From positions 124,001 through 188,000 of the forward strand of contig JAGFBZ010000742.1 of NCBI GenBank assembly GCA_018398805.1: DNA of 64,000 bases. The letters are read 5' to 3'. The position numbers were made by a program, and so were the translations under genes. Positions 55,391 to 64,000 of this stretch are shown piece by piece. Source of the stretch: Hirundichthys speculiger. Its lineage: Eukaryota > Chordata > Actinopteri > Beloniformes > Exocoetidae. Position 1 is the stretch's first letter. Each line of letters opens with the position of its first letter. A model generated the notes under the pieces. It had not been told where the DNA came from. It saw only the letters and a list, made by a program, of their open reading frames with translations, and ran no database searches.

Positions 55391-55932
55391 CACGATCAAT
55401 CCAGCTGCAAGCGTAATAGTTGCAGAGATATATTTTTATCAGATCCTGCTGTTGTTTGCAGAGTTCCCAGGTGAGTGTCTATGCTTGAGTGGTTAAATAA
55501 GAATATTGTAGCTGCAGCAGCGCTTGGAGTCCCTGGTAGCGATTGCGATGCTCGGCCCCGTTTGATAGACACGGTGTCAAGCTTTTGAAACAGAAGTGTC
55601 GCGAGACAGTGCACTGAGCTCTGCTTCAACATGCCTCCAGTCACGTGACCACTACGACACTTCCCGTGTCGAGCTGCTTTGCAGGAATTTTCGAGGGTTT
55701 GACGTTTCGATATGTCAAGGCTTTGTATGGGGTCTGATTCACTGCGAAAACTGTGAGGGTTTTTGAGAGGAGGAGATTCTCTTCAGTGCCATTATTTACA
55801 CTTGATATTTAAATGTAAGTCAGGGAAACTATTACAGCACTCTGATTTAGGTAAGTAGATCTAAGTTTAGATAAAAATTTAGACAGATTTAGGTCTCCAA
55901 GTCCTTCAACACTCCATGGTTTACTAGTATTC
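55391..55932. other. unannotated non-coding stretch
   Basis: GC-moderate, complex DNA. The minus frame 55644-55396 has no motif that I know. It may be part of an older transposon, but I see no termini. Confidence 0.35.
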
Positions 55933-55940
55933 CTATAGCA

Positions 55941-56309
55941 CAGCCATTCCCAAACTTCACAATACCAAGGCCCAATTTGAAATCTGAAAAATCTCTGCGA
56001 CCCATGCAAACCTTTAAATACCATTTTGATCAACATACAAGACTAAAAGTTACATTCCAATATTAATATCAGGGGTCAACAAATAAGGTGTCCTATTAAG
56101 TTAAGATGACAGTAGAATGACACTCAATTTGTTTTATTTCTAAACATTTTTCAAATCATGTAATAAATGTTTATCAGTAATTGAAAACATATTTAAAAAA
56201 AATCAAGGATTTAAAACATATTTGTTTATTTTTAATGGCCTCTCACGGCCCACCTGCAGTACCGCAACGGCCCACCAGGGGGCCGCGGCCCACACTTTGG
56301 GGATCACTG
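55941..56309. mobile_element. hAT MITE (CAGYSATYCCCAAA ends)
   Basis: The left end CAGCCATTCCCAAACTT and right end (reverse) CAGTGATCCCCAAAGTG are inverted repeats. The 8-bp duplication CTATAGCA is exact at 55933-55940 and 56310-56317. Length is 369 bp. The GGCCCA/TGGGCC-rich zones just inside both ends are typical of hAT MITEs of the Charlie-like type. Confidence 0.85.
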
Positions 56310-56317
56310 CTATAGCA

Positions 56318-59300
56318 CATGACATAACTCGCATAATACGTGTCGAATATAGTTTTATTTTGTTTCTTTAAGCCTCCTCAGTGTTTTAGTGGCAATGGAG
56401 TCGCCTGTCATATGAGAGGGTCTGGGCTGGAATGGTGAGGGGACCTCACCGCCAACTTGTACCAAACTTTTTATTATTATTAATAAAATACTATTATTAT
56501 TATCATTATTACTCAATACATTAGTATTGTGCATAAAAATACTGTACTTGTTTTCTTTGCATTATTTAAGGTCTCAAAACTCTGTGACCGTCAGCATAGG
56601 GGCTTTTTCAGGTCATCCTCTCACATGCAGCTCTAACACACAGCCAGCAGATGTCACTCTTCTGAGTGCTTCGAAGCGTTTCGAAGTGGCGTTTCACTCT
56701 CAAGCGGTTGCCTCCAAGCGTTTTACTGCTTCATGAAGCTTTGGTTTCACCGTCACTAGTCCCTGGTCCCATACGCTACTCCTAATGAAGGGAGAGAGCT
56801 GATTTACAATATGAAGCAGCTGTGTCAGTCCCTTCCTGGCACTGTTCCCTGAACCACTGCTCCACATTCCCCCTACAGCTGAGCACAAACCACAGCCCAC
56901 TACCACAGTGCTCTTTGTTGTACATTCTGGGTAAATAACAGTATTTTCAATATGACATTAATCTCCAAAATTCTGTGACTCTGTCTCTCCACAATGTAAC
57001 ATTTTTAACTTTAAACCTATACTGTAATTCCATACAGAAAAGAAGCATTTGTGTTATGCCATTGCATATGATGGCTATATCAATTAGGTGATGCCATCTC
57101 TGTTTTCTGCATCATTCAACTAAAGTACTTTACAGCAGTTTCATGGGATTTTTTTGGCAAATATTATTTAAGCTGCTTAGGCAATTATTTATCTAAGGGT
57201 GATCATCATATGACAAAAAAATTCAGTTAGGTGATGTATTTACCTTCGCTAGTTTTCTCTGTTTGCTCTACTGCTTCCGCTCACCTGTTGGTTTTTCCCC
57301 CAAACACAGTGCAGATGTTGAATGCTCGTAAGGGCCGTTTATCAACTTTAAAACATCACAGCCATTCATTCATCACCTAACATTGCTCACCCACAGAGGA
57401 AGTTTGCTCAGGGCGATGGTTTAATCTTACTGACACGTCTCAAGTTCAGTAAGACCTAAGACAATGTGGAGCGCTACTGAAGCACCAACTGCTATTACGC
57501 AACGTTTGGCTACGAGGTCAAAGAGATGCATATTCTGATGATCCAACATTCAAAGAAGAAACCACAATACACTATCACACACACAGAGCAGGGAAAGACA
57601 GACAGCTCCTACAGTGAGAAATGTGTAGCTGTTATACAGCCAGACAATGGAATGACTTTGATGCTGGGCTGTCCCACTGTGTTGTAATCTGCATAGTTAA
57701 GTATGTCCATCTGTAATGTGAGTGCTTCCTTGAGTGTGTATATATGTGTGTGTGTGTGTACACGCACACATGCATGCTACACTGAATAGACTGTTGCACA
57801 TTGTTCTGTAGAGTCTGTCTTGCTGTTTACTTTGTCCAGTCTCATTACTGGCAGCCCCTTTCTTGCATTGGGGTGACAACTACTCATTTTGTTGCAGAGT
57901 AAACAGTTATCCCCACAACACCAGTATTACAATTCATTACACGTGGGTACACGCAGTCATACAAATAGATGTTTTATGAAGGTGAGAAGGGCCCATCGTG
58001 GCTGCAATTGCTACTGAGTGGTCTGAGAAAAGACCCACAACTGATTAGCACTAAGTATTGTAAAATGAGAAAAGTCAGACTTCAGCCCCAGTGATTCTGC
58101 TATCCCAGTGAGAGACACAGTCACATACAAGAAGAGACGCTGTGTGTGATGGGACTTTTTACAGTGTTGGTTAATACTTGGTGGTTACAATTCTGTACCC
58201 GAATAAAACTTAACATCACATCCATACATGTTAGTGTCAGCTTTTTCAGAGTCCTCTCTCGTGGTGATAGTCCGCTGACCACATGGCTGATGACTCTGTT
58301 GATGTTGTTTTCACACACTGCTTCCCTCCAGCTAATTGAGATGCATCCCATTTGGTGTGTGTAGCTGAGCAGCATGAGGCTTAAGCATTGCTCTCTTATG
58401 AATATGTGCACACACAATGTCTAGCCTGCTTACCACCTGCCCCTACTGTGCCTACTACAAGTCTAATAGTGAGGCATGTGGGCCTCACTATTAGACAATA
58501 AAATAGAGTTGACAACAACAGATATAACCAGAATGTCATGGTTGTAGCAGGCTACTAGGTGTGTCTTCCCCTTTGTTTTATTCCCTCTTCTTGTCAGTAC
58601 GTGGTTGTCTGTCTCCCTCTGGCTTCCTTGAGTGTGTGGCCGTACATGGGCTTAGTTCCTTGCTACCTTGTCAGCTGTCTGGTAACCACCTGGCACAGAT
58701 GCGACTCATCGATTCACTACCACTCAGTATATCTCTCCTGGTCTCCTCACTACTCATCGGCAAACTATCGGGTGGCAAAAGTAGGTTCTTCTGCTACCAG
58801 AAAGTCTTAAATCGATCTCCGGCCTTATCACACGTTGCAGCGTACTTGGGTAGGATGTTGAACTCTGCACTGACCTTCAGTATTTCCATCTGGGTGCAAC
58901 TGTATAAGAGAGTGTATATGGAATAGAATCACTGTTTTGTTGAAGGAGGAAAGTTAGGCAACTGTTTTCTTTCCCTTTTTATAATGGCTTGCCTGTCCAC
59001 CAGGTTACTTCTCACTTTCCCCTGTATGCAAGTTCTTCACCATCCTTCATTGGATCTGCAACTTACATAATATATCTCAGAGGTTTCATATCAATCACTT
59101 TTTAAATCATGATCTGCTCTGTTGTCTTACCAATATTTATTGCTGAACCTTTATGGACCGGGCAGAAACAGATGCAGAAATTCTCCCAGGGTCCATCCAG
59201 TAAGCTATCTCTAGTCAAGGTATAATGCTCTGACAACACAAGGAGATGCTACCTTAACTTCATCAAAGCAATTTAACTATTAAGAAGATTATGGCCAAGT

Positions 59301-60324
59301 ACTTCACTTTCAAAATGTTGACACCCTCCCCCTCCCCCCGACCAATGCCAGGTTGAGAATGCAGAGTCACTCCTACACATAAGGATTGCTTATGAAAGAT
59401 CTTTCTTTCTTTGATCTTTCGTAACAGAGGAAAATTTTCCCGTTGACCGTAACCTCGTAGTAGAGGCAGTAGAGGTACTGTATACACTGTTACCTTGTCC
59501 AGTAAATTAGTTAGCCAAACATGTAGAATCTTACCTGTCCAGGAGAAAATCCAACGTTCCTGTCTTCAAATTCCTCCGCTTTCAGCCGTCTCCATTATCA
59601 AAAGCCTCTATCCTTGTTTATTTCGGACCTTGGACTAACTCGAATTCAACAAGTCTTTTAGGTTTTGGAAAGCTAGACATTTTTTCATCCAACATTCTAG
59701 CGGCTGCTGCGATAATTAGAGCCGAGCTGGCACCCGGATGCCGAAACACCCTGACTTGGTGATTGGGAGATGGTGGAGGGTGGCGCTTCAGGCCAAACAA
59801 AAATGACAACATCACATCAGTTGAGGGCTGCAACTCCTCTTTTTAAACGGGAATATCTGGCTGGTGCTGTTGTCATTACATAAGTATTTGAAATGAACAT
59901 GATTTTAAATGTCTGTTGACATATCGGGGTCATTTTATGATTCTTTTAAATCTCTTACATACGGCTCCTTTAAGTCAACTTTTCACAAATGATTGAGCGA
60001 GTCACTGGATTGCTAGCAATGAACCCTCAGTCCACTCAAGGAATGTCTCCACCTTCCCCAGCTCCTTCTTCCCAATCACCACCAATAGCTTAGTGCTCAT
60101 TAGCAATAGGACACCCCTTGAGTGCAGTTACGTCTTCAGACTGTGGGGGGCGGCCTTACGCCAAAGCTACATCCAGTCTGTCAAGAAAACGACAAAAAGA
60201 AGGAGAAGAAGACGTATAAAAAGAATAAGATAATATAAATATATATAACGAAAGACAGAAAGATAGTTTGGTAACCTTTATATCTTTATTTTAACTATAT
60301 GGTTTTTTCTTTTTAGATTATAAC
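56318..60324. other. unannotated non-coding stretch
   Basis: About 4 kb with no recognised coding domain. Features seen are a short GT run near 57738-57758, a perfect 15-bp hairpin at 58461-58496 and a CT-rich patch near 59330. Frames at 58559-58926 show no motif. Confidence 0.4.
58461..58496. repeat. perfect 15-bp hairpin
   Basis: GTCTAATAGTGAGGC and GCCTCACTATTAGAC are exact reverse complements separated by ATGTGG. The sequence around it is ordinary. No poly-T follows, so it is not a typical terminator or polymerase III signal. Confidence 0.85.
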
Positions 60325-60763
60325 CTGTTTTACATTTGTGGCTCTCTTTTTTTCTTGTCTGTTTTGTGCCATCTGCTTTTGAAGACGTCTTGGGAAAATA
60401 CGCAATGCCTTCTGGGTAGCCCTTACTTCCAAGGGTGGTGCTGGAGAATCTCAATATTGAGGGAGATACAGCCCTCAAACTTGTCCCTCAATTTGACTTT
60501 CTAAGAATCGGGACAGCACTTGCACTTCACGAGAGCGCGCATTTTTGAAATTGAGGGTTGAGATTGAGGGTGATTGAAGGGCGCTTAAGGAAGTGCTGTC
60601 CCTTCTTAGAAAGAAGTTGAGGGACGAGTTTGAGGGCTGTATCGCCCTCAATATTGAGATTTTCCGGCACCACCCTTGGTAGTAAGGGCTACCCAGAAGG
60701 CACTGGGTAATTCCAAGACATCTTCGAAAGGATGGTGACAAAAAAGCTGTACAAATGTAAGTA
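60325..60763. repeat. long foldback with CCCTCAAT motifs
   Basis: Left arm about 60325-60530 and right arm about 60590-60763 are reverse complements at high identity over at least 130 bp, for example CTTCTGGGTAGCCCTTACT against AGTAAGGGCTACCCAGAAGG. CCCTCAA/TTGAGGG occurs again and again in both arms and in the centre. A related single-stranded stretch lies at 60893-60960. The right arm leads to an ATG at 60731 and a TGTAAGT donor-like site. The class is unknown; a foldback MITE or a head-to-head duplication are both possible. Confidence 0.75.
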
Positions 60764-61099
60764 TCTTCGTATATCTTAAAGACATAAATGTTACGAAACC
60801 ATCCTATTCTCTTTGTTTGAGACTTTTTTCATGGATTAACATCGTTGTTGCGTAACATTTCTTTTTTTACTTTACGATGTTTGCTGCCGAGTTAAGGGCG
60901 AGGGTTGAGATTGAGGGTTAAGGGAGGAATTGGAATTCACCCTAAATCATGGGGTTCCACTGTGGAGGGACGTTATCATGGGCTAGAGATATATTGAACT
61001 GTCTTGAACCATTGTCTTAGGAAACCCTTGTCAATAAGAAGAAGATTTTTGACCACACATGCAGTCAAACAATTGCTCCATTAGGGCACCGCCACTGTA

Positions 61100-61250
61100 G
61101 TTCAGATTCAGACAACTTTATTCACCTCAAGAAGGACAATTCATTTGGAGCTTACTACATATACAAACACCCAAACATGTCACATACAGCAAGCAGAAGT
61201 TGGTTAAAAGACAGCAAAGTACATTAGATAATATACAATAAGATTTAACA
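61100..61250 (-). mobile_element. LINE 3' end fragment
   Basis: Reversed, the sequence ends GTGAATAAAGTTGTCTGAAT and then CTGAAC, a common fish LINE tail with a polyadenylation-like AATAAA. No coding sequence is attached. Confidence 0.5.
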
Positions 61251-61408
61251 ATATTATTTGAAATGAAAAATGTGCCACTGATTTTAGAAAATTTGCTCTT
61301 GATTTTGATTGGAATGACAAAACTCCAGGTTTCATATTCTTAGTTACTAGTTAACAAGTAAACTAGTTTACTAGTTCTTAGTATGTTTAGTTTAAAAGGC
61401 CAACTCAA

Positions 61409-61468
61409 TGGGCCACCCTGTCTCTCTCACTCTGAATAAAAGCCATTAGTGCCATAAAAAAAAGGCCA
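61409..61468 (+). repeat. SINE tail fragment
   Basis: CCTGTCTCTCTCACTC followed by AATAAAAGCCATTAGTGCC and an A-run resembles the last part of the SINE at 48985-49145. Head and body are absent. Confidence 0.45.
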
Positions 61469-63584
61469 AGTCAAGGACAAACTAGCCCCCTGTAGTATTC
61501 CAGAATCATTACATGCCCTGGTTTTCCTGTCCACCTGACTTGATAATCAAAGAATCTCCTAGGTTGGTATTCAGGCAGGGAATGATACCCTTCCCAGCTT
61601 TCCTTGTGTCTGAGGAGAAGCCCAGAAGGACAGGCAAGCAAATGTCTTTAGTGTGGGAAGTAAAAACATTGGCACACTGATTTTTCATGTCCATCATCAG
61701 CACATAACCTGGGTAATATGGAGTAGCCACTACTGTGGCTTACTACAGACACTTGAAACCATCAAAATCATTAATCACTGCACAATCAAACTGATACAGG
61801 CACCAAACCTGACACTTCATCCTGCATTTATGTCTCTCAGTGGAAACCTATCTTGGTCAGACCTCTGGTACCTGTCTGCCTGCCAGTTCACATCATGGAT
61901 GTCTTCATCAGCCAGTTCCTCAACATTCATTTTCAGATCTGCACCTTACTCCATATCTATCAGACGTCTCAAAAATCACCTTTAAAGGAATACTTTGACA
62001 ATTTGGGAATGAGCTTATTTTTCCATACACCCTTGAGTTAGAATACAATCTCTTCTCTGTGCATCCAGTAACCTCGCCTGACAAAGTCCTCACTAGTATT
62101 CTCTGAGATTAGCATTCTTGCTTTACAGTGGATTGCTCCACCAAGCCAAAGTGACAAAATATACTTCCAAACAAATCCAACATTTTCTTATTTACCTGTT
62201 TTTCTTTATCTTATATTGAATGTAAAATAAGACACAACAATATTATAGGCAAATAGGTACAAGGAATAATCTTCTCATTTTTGTCCAGGCCCACCATGTT
62301 GGTGCATTTATCACATGCAGTCGCAGTGTGGTCAAGATCACACATGATCACAGGGTTTGAGAAGTCAGTGAAGTCTTTAAGATAGCCAGCACATAGAATA
62401 CTAATCTAGTGGGGACTTGTGTTGTTGGATGGAGAGGAGAAATTACTTACCCTACTGGGGTTGAAATCAAACTAATTCCCAAAATGCTGGAATATCCCTT
62501 CAAGCCATTTATCTCCCTGTTGTCTGCTTTTTGGTCCAGGCCTACCAGTCTTGACACAAATCATCCTCATTTTGACTTCAACCATAAAACTGAGGTCAAA
62601 CTTAAAAGTAGCTCATAAAGGAAGTGGGAATTCATAAATTCTACAACTCCCACACCCGTGCACGCACACACACACACATACAGCCACTTGCTCCCTGGTT
62701 GCAGATAACCAGGCTTTGCTTGACCAGTGCCCAATTAACCCTTTGACACTGTGAAGGTACAATTAGTGTATTTGTGTGTGTCCCCAATCTGTCCATCACT
62801 TGCTTCCAGAAGCAAATGTCGGGTGATGTGTGCACACGTGCGCTCTGGTTATCTTGGGAAAGCTTTTCTGTGAAATTATCATTTTTTTATTTCTGCTACT
62901 GGAGGGAAAAATTCTCTGTAAATACTGTATCCATTTGCCTCTGATGGAAAAACGTGCCCAAAGCAAGGCCCCACATTTCACTTCAAGACGGTGGAATTAT
63001 CTGATTGTGCCGAGCTTTGGAGCGTAATCCCGTAGTCCAGACTGAAGTCCTGGGTTTGGATAGAGGACAGTTACAAGTATCACAGTTAAGAAGCGGCAGG
63101 TCAGACTGAATAAGACAAAGATGAATAGTTAAGAAACATGTCGTATCTGGTGTGTGGGTCTAACTAATGAGTTGAGAAGCGGGTCAGCTCTGGAAGAGGA
63201 TAGAGGCCTCCTGGTGAGGAGGGGTCGCCACTTCATGATGGCCATGCTTCAGGACACAAACACACACGCATAAGGAAGTTGATCAAGTGTATGCAATGAG
63301 GTCAGGGAGGTGTGTGTGGGAAGAAGAGAATGGCGTGAGAATACAAGGCACTGAGGAGGGAAAATACCCTCTTACTTTTTTTCACGGATCCATACTGTTC
63401 TGCAGTAGTGACCACAGGCTAGACACATGCCTGACATTTGGGCAACAGGTGGTCAGACATTGTTTTTGCTGTGGTCAGCAGACACTGTGGTAAGATGAAG
63501 AATAATTCCAATCCAATAAACAAAGAATGTAAAACTGGGCTTTGTGAACAAGATTTGTTTAACTAGTAGTTTTTTCAAATACAA

Positions 63585-63660
63585 AATCAGAATCAACTTT
63601 ATTGCCAGGTAATGATATTTTCTCTTATATAAGTTCCAAACCAAGAACAGTAACAAACAA
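63585..63660 (-). mobile_element. LINE 3' end fragment
   Basis: Reversed, TGGCAATAAAGTTGATTCTG is a LINE tail like that at 61100-61250, with an AATAAA signal and a short terminal repeat. Too short to assign a clade. Confidence 0.45.
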
Positions 63661-63811
63661 CATATCTGAAAATTTAAGTCGTATCCGTGTGCCCCCCCAC
63701 TGAGGAGATTTGAGCTGAATTTTTGCAACACCAGCAAAGTAAGGAGCACCAGTGGCCAAGCCCTTGAAAACACCAGGTTTACTGGCTCTAGGTCAATTTT
63801 AATCATGTAAC

Positions 63812-64000
63812 CAGGGCTTGACGCTAACTTTTTTGCTCACCAGCCACTGTGGCTAGTGTTTTTCCTCAGTCATTAGCCATTTGGTCTTTATGCTAGCCAC
63901 AGTTTTGCTGTCAGTTTTTTTCTTCTTTACAATATTCTTGCATTTACATTTTAAATACAAACAACTGGTACAACCATTGTGATGTGTCATATCAAAGAAT
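63812..64000 (+). mobile_element. left end of a DNA element cut by the window edge
   Basis: The sequence starts CAGGGCTTGACGCTAACTTT and continues with GCCACTGTGGCTAG and GCTAGCCACAG repeats. CAGGG starts are frequent for hAT elements, and a CAGGGCTTGAC terminus is familiar from fish genomes. The right end and target duplication lie outside the window, so the superfamily is uncertain. Confidence 0.4.

Larger units (their letters stand above)
60964..63584. other. mostly unannotated, with retroposon tails
   Basis: No gene is recognised. A minus-strand LINE tail lies at 61100-61250 and a SINE tail at 61409-61468. The rest is ordinary AT-moderate DNA with a short CA run at 62663-62680. Confidence 0.4.

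Noticed and set aside
56700..56906. Minus frame of 68 residues, perhaps a hAT transposase piece
   Set aside because: I could not match it to any transposase motif and no termini were visible nearby.
58559..58926. Two overlapping frames of 83 and 121 residues
   Set aside because: Hydrophobic, Ser/Leu-rich translation without a domain or conserved pattern; no promoter or splice context.

Overview
This window looks like intergenic (or deep intronic) DNA from a ray-finned fish, most likely a percomorph teleost. The reasons are: no bacterial-style operons; abundant (CA)n, (TA)n and (GATA)n microsatellites; tRNA-headed SINEs with fish-type tails; L2-like, RTE/Rex3-like and R2/R4-like LINE fragments; and a high density of hAT, Tc1/mariner, Harbinger-like and TTAA-targeting DNA transposons. 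I found no intact host protein-coding exon on either strand. Every coding stretch I can recognise belongs to a mobile element or is a broken domain (THAP, BED, MADF, endonuclease, reverse transcriptase). The species cannot be named from the sequence alone.

Layout. 1-4.1 kb: mostly unannotated, with a broken THAP domain at 1433-1697 behind a CRE/GC-box pair. 4.1-11.6 kb: nested hAT elements with a degenerate BED finger, a pogo/Tigger-like insertion, minus-strand L2 pieces, and an unclassified CAGGGTTCGAA-ended element lying between TA repeats. 12.5-14.8 kb: a minus-strand RTE-like LINE interrupted by Ty3/gypsy RT sequence. 15.7-21.6 kb: three L2-like copies in tail-to-head order on the plus strand, the last one split by a TTAA-flanked MITE. 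24-27.7 kb: a Tc1-type MITE, a broken R2/R4-type LINE, then two RTE-like 5' regions facing each other. 29.9-32.7 kb: a 707-bp inverted-repeat element, a Harbinger-like MITE, a shared dispersed repeat and an L2 YADD fragment. 34-48.5 kb: hAT copies of several families, including two copies of a small hAT carrying a MADF (Myb/SANT-like) fragment. 49-56.3 kb: SINEs, LINE tails, a Tc1 transposase relic, and a hAT with two later elements inside it. 56.3-64 kb: mostly unique-looking DNA with a long foldback at about 60.3-60.8 kb and scattered LINE/SINE tails.

The genes do not form a pathway; the biology here is transposition. Many elements can be bounded exactly, because both ends and the target duplication are visible (8 bp for hAT, TA for Tc1/mariner, TTAA for the piggyBac-type MITE, TTA for Harbinger, 12, 8 and 8 bp for three retroposon insertions). 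Paralogous copies provide empty sites, so the order of several insertions can be read. The most unusual items are the hAT family with the MADF fragment, the 707-bp element with a 6-bp TTAGAA duplication, and the CCCTCAA-rich foldback. Superfamily calls come from remembered family features, not from a database search.
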